DNA of 64,000 nucleotides, taken from assembly GCF_009295825.1 (NCBI RefSeq), contig NZ_WHKF01000002.1, forward strand, positions 806,001 to 870,000, written 5' to 3'. Below are positions 1-8,083 of this stretch, piece by piece. This DNA comes from Marinifilum sp. N1E240 (lineage in GTDB: Bacteria > Bacteroidota > Bacteroidia > Bacteroidales > Marinifilaceae). The position numbers and the translations under genes are program-made. The notes beneath the pieces were generated by a model. It did not search any database, was not told the origin of the DNA, and saw nothing but the letters and a program-made list of their open reading frames with translations. Each line of letters opens with the position of its first letter. Within the stretch, counting starts at the first letter, position 1.

Positions 1-872
1 TTTTATGCAAAAAGACGAAATCGACACTTACTCTTTTACATGTTGTGCCATCTGATAAAAGCATATTGCGCGTAATGCGTTCCAACATAAATAAAAGATT
101 ACAAGCTAGGGGAATGGTTCGTTTAATACGCTTTGCCAAATTATTCTTTGAGGGTAAAATCCCGAATAACATTCATTTAAAAGTAGAGATTGGGAATCAT
201 GTAGAATCGATTATTGATTTTGCCAATTCTGAGAGGTTTGATTTATTGGTTCTTAATTCGGGTAAGAGGATTCATAATTTATCATCAAGATTAAAAAGGC
301 AAAGCGTAGAACGAATTGTTCGGGAGACCATATGTCCCGTAATATCGGTAAACGATAGATGGACGAATAGGGGCGTCAGGGACATTTTGGTTCCCATTGA
401 TATCACCAGAAAATCGAAAGACTTAATCGAATGGTGCATTTTTATGGGACAAACTTTTAATGCCAGAATTGAATTACTAGCAGCTCTTACGGTTAAAATT
501 GAACTGAAGAGAAGTTTGGCTTACCGTAAGACACAGATCATGAAAAACTGGATTGAAAGAGATGGAGTGAGCTGTAAGGTAGAAATTGTGGAGAGAGAAA
601 TGAGCAGCAGAATAGACACCACCCTGGAGGAATTGAAGTATCGCAAGGCGGATCTGATCCTTATAAAAGGACATAGGGATTTAATATTTAGCGACACCGA
701 AGGGGAAAGAATGATGTCGGAAATCATAAAATCTTCAAAAGTGCCAGTAATGAGCTTAGGGATAGAATTCGAAGAGTTTTTTACAGATATTATTGGCGCG
801 AACTCACAAAAGAAAAACGACAGAATTCCATTTTATATGTACGAGAAAAAGGAATACAACAACAATCACTGA
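1..872 (+). CDS. Universal stress protein, tandem UspA domains (5' end outside the window)
   Basis: The frame is open from base 3 with no start needed: the first codons read KKTKSTLTLLHVVPSDK, a typical end of strand 2 in a UspA domain. The gene therefore begins before the window, and the GTG at 45 is not its true start. About 289 residues are visible: the rest of a first Usp domain, then a second beginning near VRDILVPIDITRKSKD (base 366 onward). Usp proteins are cytoplasmic, often nucleotide-binding stress proteins. No clear ATP-binding GxxG-S/T motif is evident in the second domain, so nucleotide binding is uncertain. A two-component pair follows after a 284-nt gap. Confidence 0.85.
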   Translation, partial: LCKKTKSTLTLLHVVPSDKSILRVMRSNINKRLQARGMVRLIRFAKLFFEGKIPNNIHLKVEIGNHVESIIDFANSERFDLLVLNSGKRIHNLSSRLKRQSVERIVRETICPVISVNDRWTNRGVRDILVPIDITRKSKDLIEWCIFMGQTFNARIELLAALTVKIELKRSLAYRKTQIMKNWIERDGVSCKVEIVEREMSSRIDTTLEELKYRKADLILIKGHRDLIFSDTEGERMMSEIIKSSKVPVMSLGIEFEEFFTDIIGANSQKKNDRIPFYMYEKKEYNNNH

Positions 873-943
873 TAATAAGAGTCAAGTAAGAAAATCATAA
901 CAGATAATTGAATATTGGGGAATACGCAATTTGATTTTCTTAA

Positions 944-1002
944 GGAAAGCTTCCAGATTAGAATAATATAATGCAAACATAGTTAGACGAAGGAAGCTTT
1001 CC
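944..1002. repeat. Perfect 11-bp inverted repeat with long loop
   Basis: GGAAAGCTTCC at 944-954 is matched exactly by its reverse complement GGAAGCTTTCC at 992-1002, separated by 37 nt. It lies between the stress protein gene and the sensor kinase. It could be a weak transcript end or a protein-binding site; there is no U-tract, so a standard terminator is unlikely. Confidence 0.5.
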
Positions 1003-1123
1003 ATTTTGACTTTTAATGAAAAACATATTAAATGTGCAGTTTAATATGGAAAGTGGGTTTATTTAGTATTCGATTTATTTTCTAAAAGGAGGCAAAAGTC
1101 GGAAAAGAGATGAATAATATTTA

Positions 1124-1131
1124 TAAATTTG
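1124..1131 (+). promoter_or_regulatory. Candidate -7 element of the sensor kinase operon
   Basis: TAAATTTG matches the Bacteroidota -7 consensus TAnnTTTG and lies 25 nt before the kinase start at 1157. No good TTG -33 element was found at the usual spacing, so this is a partial match only. Confidence 0.4.
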
Positions 1132-1156
1132 TTAATCATCCAATGCAAACCTGTTT

Positions 1157-2380
1157 ATGAGTATCAAAAGAAACATTCGTATCAAACAAAAAATTGCAGG
1201 CATACTAATCATCTTTAGTTTGTTCTCTTTTGGTGGCATTCTTTACACGTTCAGTAGCAGTGCAAAGCTCGACAAATCCCATGTAAAATTGGTCGAGAAC
1301 TCAGAGAAAATAGAAATAGAAGTCTTCAATGTCAGAATTTATTTGAATGATAAGTTTGAGGTTGATGGTGAAAATAATAGCGACTTGCGAAATTCAGGAT
1401 TGGATAATGCAAATGCTTATATCCAGGAAATCGAGAAAATGATTTCTGAATCGAGAACCTACCATTCCGAAGGAGAAAAGAATCTTTTAGACAATTTGCT
1501 CATCCTTAAGGGTGATATCGAAAGAATTCGAAAATCGATAGATGAATCGGATTCACATATTCCTTACTTCGATGAATTCACTTCAGAATTCTCCGTTTAC
1601 GAAAAGTCATTGCATCAATACATTAACGAAACCAATTATCGACTAAAAAGAGAAATCTTTATACTCTTGTTTGGGATTTTTATAATTCTTTTGGTGAGTC
1701 TTGCCTTAATAATTCGTTTGATGAACTCCCTAATTAGAATCAACAGACAACTGGTTCGCAATACCATGAAAGTGGAGCAGGGAGAACGAAAGCGAATTGC
1801 AATGGATTTGCATGATGGATTGGGAGCACTTTTGTCGAGCATTGGAATGTACAGTAAAATTCTGGAGAAGGAGTTTAAAGCGAATGAAATAGTTGCCGGA
1901 AGATTGAATCAGATTACACAACTATCCAAACAGGCACTAGATACAGTGGGAGAGGTCATCAACAATTTAAACCCATCGGTTTTGAATCGCTACAATCTGG
2001 TTGAATCCCTCGATCGACTTTGCGACAAGATAAACAATGCCGGGAAATTAAATTTGGTATTAGGTACCGCCAACTTAACAGGACAGCCACAAAAAAGTAC
2101 AGAAGTTATTCTGTATCGGATTTGCAACGAGCTAATAAATAACACCTTAAAGCATGCTTCAGCCACTGAGGCAATACTTCAACTATCCGGTCAGAAATCT
2201 ATCTGTTTAAAGTATTCGGATAATGGAAAAGGATTTGATAAAAACAATGTTTCAAGTGGAACAGGACTTAAAAATATAACGGATAGAATCGATTCTATTG
2301 GAGGATTATATCGTATTAAAAGTTCACCTGGTAATGGATTTTCAATTGAAATTCAAGTAGAAATTAGCAAAGTAAAATAA
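1157..2380 (+). CDS. Two-component sensor histidine kinase (NarL/DesK type, HisKA_3)
   Basis: 407 residues. A membrane helix at about 13-32 and a second at about 167-189 enclose a periplasmic sensor region of about 130 residues, mostly helical in appearance. The HisKA_3 dimerisation segment carries the phospho-acceptor His219 in DLHDGLG. The HATPase_c domain follows, with an N-box near NELINN (324-329) and a G-box DNGKGF (355-360). It should autophosphorylate and pass phosphate to the response regulator that starts 5 nt after its stop. The ligand is unknown, as the sensor region matches no domain I recognise. Confidence 0.9.
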   Translation: MSIKRNIRIKQKIAGILIIFSLFSFGGILYTFSSSAKLDKSHVKLVENSEKIEIEVFNVRIYLNDKFEVDGENNSDLRNSGLDNANAYIQEIEKMISESRTYHSEGEKNLLDNLLILKGDIERIRKSIDESDSHIPYFDEFTSEFSVYEKSLHQYINETNYRLKREIFILLFGIFIILLVSLALIIRLMNSLIRINRQLVRNTMKVEQGERKRIAMDLHDGLGALLSSIGMYSKILEKEFKANEIVAGRLNQITQLSKQALDTVGEVINNLNPSVLNRYNLVESLDRLCDKINNAGKLNLVLGTANLTGQPQKSTEVILYRICNELINNTLKHASATEAILQLSGQKSICLKYSDNGKGFDKNNVSSGTGLKNITDRIDSIGGLYRIKSSPGNGFSIEIQVEISKVK

Positions 2381-2385
2381 GTCAT

Positions 2386-3039
2386 ATGGAAGCGATTAAG
2401 GTAATATTGGTTGATGACCATAAAATTTTTAGAGACGGGTTTCGTCTGCTGCTGCAGAGCTTTTCGTATGTGGAGGTTATAGGAGAAGCATCAAATGGTA
2501 GTGAGTTACTAAGCATGTTGGACTCTCATTCTCCGGATATCATATTTATGGATATTAACATGCCTCATGTAGATGGAGTAGAGGCGAGTCAGCAAGCGCT
2601 TGAGCGTTTCCCGGATTTAAAAATAATAGCCCTAACCACTTTCCTTGATGATGATTATTTGGAGCAAATGCTCATGGCTGGGGTAGAAGGGTATATGCTT
2701 AAAAGTGCAGAAATTGAGGAGTTTGAGAAAGCCATCTTAAAGGTTAATGCAGGAGGAAACTATTTCTCCGATGAAATTGTAGCTCTCTTATCTGATAAAT
2801 TAAATACTTTACGAAAACGTAAGAAGCAACAATCCGAATTGCCTAAATTTACGGATAGAGAGTCTGAAGTATTGGCACTGATATGCAAAGGTTTTGGGAA
2901 CAAGCAGATTGCAGAAAACACATTTTTAAGCCCTAAAACCATCGAAAAACACAAAAGTAGTTTGTTTCAGAAAACAGGAACTTACAATACGGTTAATTTG
3001 GTGATTTACGCCTTTAAACACAGATTAATTAAAGACTAA
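2386..3039 (+). CDS. Response regulator, NarL/LuxR family
   Basis: 217 residues. The receiver domain (1-120) has acidic residues D10 and D11, phospho-acceptor D56 in FMDINMP, a conserved Thr in ALTT and Lys106. The C-terminal LuxR-type helix-turn-helix (about 150-215) reads LTxRExEVL-like (FTDRESEVL) with SPKTIEKHKSS as the recognition region. It forms an operon with the kinase just upstream. Its targets cannot be read from the sequence; nhaA follows 117 nt later in the same direction and is one possible target. Confidence 0.93.
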   Translation: MEAIKVILVDDHKIFRDGFRLLLQSFSYVEVIGEASNGSELLSMLDSHSPDIIFMDINMPHVDGVEASQQALERFPDLKIIALTTFLDDDYLEQMLMAGVEGYMLKSAEIEEFEKAILKVNAGGNYFSDEIVALLSDKLNTLRKRKKQQSELPKFTDRESEVLALICKGFGNKQIAENTFLSPKTIEKHKSSLFQKTGTYNTVNLVIYAFKHRLIKD

Positions 3040-3156
3040 AATTCTAATTCCGAAGTAGGGATTTCCCCATTGTTTAGCCGTATTGCTTCCGGTATTTTCG
3101 TATTTCATTTAAAAGCTCCGTTGCTTGAATGAAGATAGAAAAGAAGAGAGGTAGAT

Positions 3157-4482
3157 ATGATTAGATTTATTAAAAAGAAGAGATTATTTGACAGGATAAA
3201 AGATCCTTTGGTAGAGTTCGTGCGTTTAGAGGCATTCGGTGGAATTGTTCTTATGTTCTTTACCATTTTAGCCATTGCCTTGGCGAATTCAGAATTTGGT
3301 GATTCATTTTTAGCATACTGGAAAGGCTATTTCGGTTTTCATTTTGGAGACTGGGAATTGTCTAAAACTTTGTCGCATTGGATCAATGACGGTCTAATGG
3401 CTATTTTCTTCTTTGTAGTCGGCTTGGAAATTAAGCGAGAGCTATTAACAGGAGGGTTGTCAAGCATGAGAAAGGCAAGTTTGCCCATATTTGCTGCAAT
3501 TGGAGGAATGCTTGTTCCTGCATTAATCTATTTGATATTCAATCAGCAGGGAAACGGTACTCATGGTTGGGGAATACCTATGGCTACCGATATTGCATTT
3601 GCTTTGGGTATCTTAATGCTATTGGGAAAACGAATTCCACTGGCACTTAAACTTTTGCTTACTTCTATTGCAATTGTTGATGATATAGGTGCGGTGCTGG
3701 TTATTGCCTTGTATTATACAAGTGAAATAGATTGGCTGTATTTGCTATATGGTGGGGGTATATATGTTGTTTTGTGGTGCTTGAATTTAATGAAAGTCCG
3801 AAATATTCCGGTTTTTCTTATTCTAGGTTTATTCCTGTGGTATGCTATGTTGAAATCAGGTGTACACGCTACCTTAGCAGGAATCTTATTAGCTTTTACC
3901 ATTCCGGCAAGAGCCAGTCGTAATGTATTTGAATTTATTCGATCAAATACGGTATTGTTAACACAATTGGGAGGAGAGAATTCCAATAATATTATAAAGT
4001 TTGAAGAAAAGCATGTTCAGTCTTCTGTAAATGCGATAGAGGAGAATTGCAATCAGGTAATTTCACCCTTGCATAGATTAGAGCATTTGTTTCATCCATG
4101 GGTAGCTTATTTAATTGTTCCTTTGTTTGCTTTTGCCAATGCAGGTGTAATTGTTGATGCCAAGTTAATAAGTGATATCGCAGAACCTGTTTCATTAGGA
4201 ATTATTTTTGGATTATTTATAGGTAAACCATTGGGAATCTTTTTGTTTTCATATGTAGGAGTTAAATTAAAATTAGCTCAAATTCCTTCTGAAGTTTGTT
4301 GGTCGCAAATACTTGGAATAGGTTTCTTAGGAGGTATTGGTTTTACCATGTCTTTCTTTGTATCACAACTGGCATTTACCAATGAAGAAGTACTTAGTTT
4401 GGCAAAATTCGCAGTTCTTATTGCCTCACTTGTATCGGGGGTAATTGGCTTTTTAATACTAAAATTATTTTGTCGCAAATGA
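3157..4482 (+). CDS. nhaA: Na+/H+ antiporter NhaA
   Basis: 441 residues, longer than the roughly 390 of E. coli NhaA. The family signature is clear: MATDIAFALG with D145, and IAIVDDIGAV with the adjacent aspartates D175-D176 that correspond to the ion-binding pair of the family. About twelve hydrophobic segments are present. The extra length is mainly a hydrophilic insert at about 252-305, before the helix containing PLFAFANAGV. NhaA exports Na+ in exchange for H+, which suits a marine organism. A terminator hairpin follows. Confidence 0.95.
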   Translation: MIRFIKKKRLFDRIKDPLVEFVRLEAFGGIVLMFFTILAIALANSEFGDSFLAYWKGYFGFHFGDWELSKTLSHWINDGLMAIFFFVVGLEIKRELLTGGLSSMRKASLPIFAAIGGMLVPALIYLIFNQQGNGTHGWGIPMATDIAFALGILMLLGKRIPLALKLLLTSIAIVDDIGAVLVIALYYTSEIDWLYLLYGGGIYVVLWCLNLMKVRNIPVFLILGLFLWYAMLKSGVHATLAGILLAFTIPARASRNVFEFIRSNTVLLTQLGGENSNNIIKFEEKHVQSSVNAIEENCNQVISPLHRLEHLFHPWVAYLIVPLFAFANAGVIVDAKLISDIAEPVSLGIIFGLFIGKPLGIFLFSYVGVKLKLAQIPSEVCWSQILGIGFLGGIGFTMSFFVSQLAFTNEEVLSLAKFAVLIASLVSGVIGFLILKLFCRK

Positions 4483-4519
4483 GCGAATAATTTTTCATAG
4501 ATCAGTATTAGTTTTTTTG

Positions 4520-4551
4520 AATAGCCGAAACACTGTTTCGGCTATTTTTAT
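4520..4551 (+). terminator. Intrinsic terminator after nhaA
   Basis: AATAGCCGAAA and TTTCGGCTATT form a strong stem of about 11 bp around a short loop, followed by TTTTATTT. Confidence 0.8.
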
Positions 4552-4662
4552 TTGAGAAATATTAAATTTTATTTCACTTGTTAAATCAATTGTTTATCAG
4601 TTGGTTTTGTTCTGTAATGCCTGTTTTTATTGATGTTTGTGAAATTTATTTTATCAAAATAT

Positions 4663-4693
4663 TTTGGAGGAATGGAAATAATCCCCATATTTG
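4663..4693 (+). promoter_or_regulatory. Candidate promoter of tRNA-Leu
   Basis: TTTG at 4663-4666, a 19-nt spacer, then CATATTTG at 4686-4693, one base from the TAnnTTTG consensus. The predicted start would lie about 12 nt before the mature tRNA. Confidence 0.5.
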
Positions 4694-4711
4694 CACCGCA
4701 ATCAACGCAAC

Positions 4712-4793
4712 GCGGATGTGGCGTAATTGGTAGCCGCGCTAGACTTAGGATCTAGTGCCTTAGGGCGTGGGGGTTCGAGTCCCTTCATCCGCA
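4712..4793 (+). tRNA. tRNA-Leu (anticodon UAG)
   Basis: The acceptor stem is GCGGATG/CATCCGC, and the T-loop is GGTTCGAGTCC. The anticodon stem is CTAGA/TCTAG around loop CTTAGGA, giving anticodon TAG, which reads CUA. The long variable arm (TGCCTTAGGGCGT) is typical of class II leucine tRNAs. The discriminator is A, and the 3' CCA is not encoded. Length is 82 nt. Confidence 0.95.
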
Positions 4794-4796
4794 CAA

Positions 4797-4829
4797 AAAG
4801 GATCAGTATTTTACTGATCCTTTTTTTTA
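4797..4829 (+). terminator. Intrinsic terminator after tRNA-Leu
   Basis: AAGGATCAGTA and TACTGATCCTT form an 11-bp stem with a TTT loop, followed by a run of Ts. It starts 3 nt after the tRNA. Confidence 0.9.
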
Positions 4830-4928
4830 TTTGCTAATCTGTCCAAACAAATAGGTTGTCCGTACAATAAATTTTGAATTTAGTGCAAGTCTTCTCAACT
4901 TAGCTCATCTGAAATTTAAAATTGAATC

Positions 4929-5822
4929 ATGCGAAAATTAGTATTCCTTCTTACATTATGTATTTCCTTAAGTGGATTTTCTCAAATGCCACAAGTTTCA
5001 AGTGGATCTATCATCAGATTTGAACAGTTTGAATCGAAGTATGTAGAAAATAGGAATGTGGATGTCTGGTTACCAGAATCTTATTCAAAAGATAAAAAAT
5101 ATGCTGTTTTATACATGCATGATGGACAAATGTTATTTGATGCCAATACCACATGGAACAAGCAGGAATGGATGGTAGATGAAGTGATTTCAGGCTTAAT
5201 TAAGGATGGTAAAATAAAGGAATGCATAGTAGTAGCACCATGGAATGCGGGTCAATATCGTCACAGCGATTATTTTCCTGAAAAGGCAGCAAATTTCCTT
5301 TCGGATGAGCTCAAAACCCAACTTAAAAATGGTTTGATGGGGGATTTTAGGGCAGATGAGTATTTACTGTTTTTAACCGAAGAACTCAAACCCTTTATTG
5401 ATGACAACTATTCAACATTATCAGATCAAAACAACACTTATATTGCAGGTTCTAGTATGGGTGGTTTGATTTCCATATATGCCATTTGTGAATATCCAAA
5501 TGTATTTTCAGGAGCAGCTTGTATATCCACCCATTGGCCAGGAGATACAAAAATTACTAATGATTCAATTCCGGAAGCATTTTATTCATATTTAAACGAG
5601 AATATTCCAAATCCAAAAGATCATCGAATCTATTTCGATTATGGAACCGAAACCCTCGATAGTTTGTATAAACCTCTTCAATTAAAGGTCGATGCAATAA
5701 TGAAAAAGAATGGATTTGACAAGTCGAATTGGATAACCAAAGAATTCGAAGGTGAAAATCATTCTGAAGCTTCCTGGAGTAAGAGATTACACATTCCAAT
5801 CACATTCTTACTGAATAAATAG
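4929..5822 (+). CDS. Secreted esterase, alpha/beta hydrolase (esterase D/Fes-like)
   Basis: 297 residues with an N-terminal signal peptide (about 1-18, ending SLSGFSQ). The fold is that of the putative esterase family: MHDGQMLFD near residue 64, the nucleophile elbow GSSMGG with Ser176, and a late His in GENHSEASW. It probably hydrolyses an ester outside the cytoplasm or in the periplasm. The family includes enterochelin esterases and feruloyl esterases, and the substrate here is not evident. It stands alone between the tRNA and a nitronate monooxygenase gene. Confidence 0.85.
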   Translation: MRKLVFLLTLCISLSGFSQMPQVSSGSIIRFEQFESKYVENRNVDVWLPESYSKDKKYAVLYMHDGQMLFDANTTWNKQEWMVDEVISGLIKDGKIKECIVVAPWNAGQYRHSDYFPEKAANFLSDELKTQLKNGLMGDFRADEYLLFLTEELKPFIDDNYSTLSDQNNTYIAGSSMGGLISIYAICEYPNVFSGAACISTHWPGDTKITNDSIPEAFYSYLNENIPNPKDHRIYFDYGTETLDSLYKPLQLKVDAIMKKNGFDKSNWITKEFEGENHSEASWSKRLHIPITFLLNK

Positions 5823-5931
5823 ATTAGCTTGTAGTAACAGGAAGTAAGATTTAATTAGAGGCATTATCAATGCTTGTGTCTTCAGCAGAATTCTTTGTAT
5901 CTTAAATGATAAGAATTTAAAAGTTGTTCAA

Positions 5932-6882
5932 ATGAATGATACTCAAACTCTGGATGAAATTTTAAATATTGAGCACCCAATTTTGGTAGCTCCAATGTTT
6001 TTGATATCTAATACAGAGATGGTGATTGCAGCATTAAATTCTGGTTGTACAGCCGCATTTCCTGCACTAAATTATAGAACGGATAAAGAGTTGCGAAATG
6101 CGATTAATGACATTAAAAATGCCTCAGATAAAGCATTTGGAGTGAATCTAATAGTAAATAGAAGCAATCCCAAGTACAAATCACAACTGAGAACTTTACT
6201 AGAACTGAATGTTGATTATATAATTACTTCTCTGGGAAGTCCCAAAGAAGTGATCGATTTATGCCAACCACTCGGAATTAAAGTGTTTTGCGATGTAACA
6301 GACTTAAAATATGCTAAAAAGGTCGAAGATTTGGGAGCGGATGCTTTAATTGCAGTTAATTCAGGCGCAGGTGGACATTGCGGGCAGTTAAGTGCTAGTG
6401 AATTAATTAAGCAATTAAAGGAAAATACAAAATTGCCGATAATTTCAGCTGGCGGAATCAGCAACTCTAAAGAAATTAGAGAAGTAATGGACTGGGGAGC
6501 TGCTGGAGTCTCGGTAGGAACCATTTTTATAGCATGTAAAGAATCGAGGATTGCAAAGGAATACAAAGCTGCCATGATTCAATATGGTAGCAAGGACATT
6601 GTTAAAACCAGCAAATTAACCGGAAGTCCATTAACAGTAATAAATACGCCATACGTTCAAAAAATTGGAACAAAGATGACCATTTTAGAATGGCTGGTAA
6701 ATAATAGTAGTTTATTTAAAAGATATGCGAAAATGATATTAGCCTGGAAAGGGGTGAATAAAGTAAAAAAAGCTGCTTTTAAGGCTGGATATCAGAATGT
6801 ATGGTGTGCAGGACCAAGCATTGAATCCGTTCATCAAATTCGATCTACCTCTGAAATAATAAATGATTTGATTCGCCAGTAA
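5932..6882 (+). CDS. Nitronate monooxygenase / 2-nitropropane dioxygenase family protein
   Basis: 316 residues forming an FMN-binding TIM barrel. Family marks are the N-terminal HPILVAPMF, a central NSGAGGHCGQ with the position of the catalytic His of nitronate monooxygenases, and the phosphate-binding segments ISAGGI and GAAGVSVGTIF. Members oxidise nitronates or act as FMN-dependent reductases (FabK-like), and the exact reaction is not determined. Its stop codon ends 1 nt before the end of the convergent DUF6155 gene. Confidence 0.88.
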   Translation: MNDTQTLDEILNIEHPILVAPMFLISNTEMVIAALNSGCTAAFPALNYRTDKELRNAINDIKNASDKAFGVNLIVNRSNPKYKSQLRTLLELNVDYIITSLGSPKEVIDLCQPLGIKVFCDVTDLKYAKKVEDLGADALIAVNSGAGGHCGQLSASELIKQLKENTKLPIISAGGISNSKEIREVMDWGAAGVSVGTIFIACKESRIAKEYKAAMIQYGSKDIVKTSKLTGSPLTVINTPYVQKIGTKMTILEWLVNNSSLFKRYAKMILAWKGVNKVKKAAFKAGYQNVWCAGPSIESVHQIRSTSEIINDLIRQ

Positions 6883-7386
6883 TTACCGGATAGCAATTTC
6901 AAACCCTTCGCTATTCATCCAATTTTGTTCCAATGCAGTATCTGCAATTTTTTGTAGACGTGAGTCAAACTCGTTTCTGATACCATTTTCATGGATATAA
7001 GTTATAGCCTCATTAAAAGATTTAAGCATGCTCTTGTAAAAAGCTTCTTGCTTTACATATTTTTCCGAAGAGTAGGTTTGGGCTATTTCAATATGATAAA
7101 GCATTACTTCGGCAATTAAGGAAGCTTCCACACCCAATCTTTTAAAGTGACGAATGTAATTTTGAGCTACAGATCTACGCATTTTTGCCTTTCTGCGATT
7201 AACCGGAAAGTACTCTTTAGAAATTTTAAATTTACATTCCTCCATCAACTTATTCTCATTTGGATTAAATGCAAAATCATAAAACTCCTTTACATCTTTA
7301 AAACGTGCATACAAATCGACAATTTGTTCTTGAAGTTGTCTTTTATTTAATTCCTGTAGGTATAATTTAAGATCTCTTTTGCTCAT
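6883..7386 (-). CDS. DUF6155 family conserved protein
   Basis: 167 residues, soluble, highly charged and helical in appearance. The segments KFKISKEYFPVNRRK and MRRSVAQNYIRHF are typical of the DUF6155 family common in Bacteroidota. There is no signal peptide or known catalytic motif. Function is unknown. It is monocistronic and convergent with the nitronate monooxygenase gene. Confidence 0.75.
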   Translation of the reverse strand: MSKRDLKLYLQELNKRQLQEQIVDLYARFKDVKEFYDFAFNPNENKLMEECKFKISKEYFPVNRRKAKMRRSVAQNYIRHFKRLGVEASLIAEVMLYHIEIAQTYSSEKYVKQEAFYKSMLKSFNEAITYIHENGIRNEFDSRLQKIADTALEQNWMNSEGFEIAIR

Positions 7387-7404
7387 AAGTAGTGAATTAT
7401 TTTA

Positions 7405-7412
7405 CAAAGTTA
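7405..7412 (-). promoter_or_regulatory. Candidate -7 element for the DUF6155 gene
   Basis: On the minus strand this reads TAACTTTG, an exact TAnnTTTG match 19 nt upstream of the start codon. No -33 TTG at the standard spacing was seen. Confidence 0.35.
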
Positions 7413-8083
7413 AAACACAAAATTGATTTAACCTTGATATAGATTATAAGTTATGCAATAATATGGACTAACCAGTTGTATGAGTTGAGTTTTATCTTTA
7501 ATTCAAAAAAGCATGGGGTATTGTATGTAATTCGTTTGAAATCAACTATTTGTTTAATTTTAATTAACGGGAATAGCACTCTTACAACTGCCTATGTAAT
7601 CAATATGAATGTTTGTCATTAATTTTAGTCGTTATGTGTAAATTACATAAGAATTGAGCAAATAGTTCATTAGCTTTAATTGTGTAAAAAAATATGACTC
7701 ACAAATAAGTTATGTTTTTAATTATACGGAAACCCAAATACTCTCTTATTAGCGGATATACTTCCGTTTATGCCTGGATATTAATAATTAATACATTCCC
7801 AATATCGTGAAACTAAATATTGGTTCAAAAAGAAATCAGAAAAAGATATTTACTAACATTAGTTTGTATGATATGCTTTTTGATTTGAATTTTGTAGTTA
7901 GCCAAATTTTGGTTCTAAGTTTCTGTCAAATTCTTCTAGATAGAAGCGTAAAATTCGATATGAAAATTCAATTAGAATAAAAACTTTATGTAATTAAGAT
8001 AAAGAATTAGGTGAAACCGAACAACCACAATTATCCAATAATATTCTTTATCAAAATATTCACTTTTACCTAAAATTTCAATT
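7413..8083. other. Long AT-rich intergenic region upstream of the curlin-repeat gene
   Basis: About 670 nt with no convincing gene, tRNA or terminator. It probably holds the control region of the curlin-repeat gene, since genes for extracellular matrix in other bacteria often have long upstream regions. I found no exact TAnnTTTG with a spaced TTG near the start. Confidence 0.5.

Noticed and set aside
6216-6575. A 119-codon minus-strand ORF inside the nitronate monooxygenase gene
   Set aside because: It overlaps conserved coding sequence entirely, has no promoter or ribosome site, and looks like a shadow.
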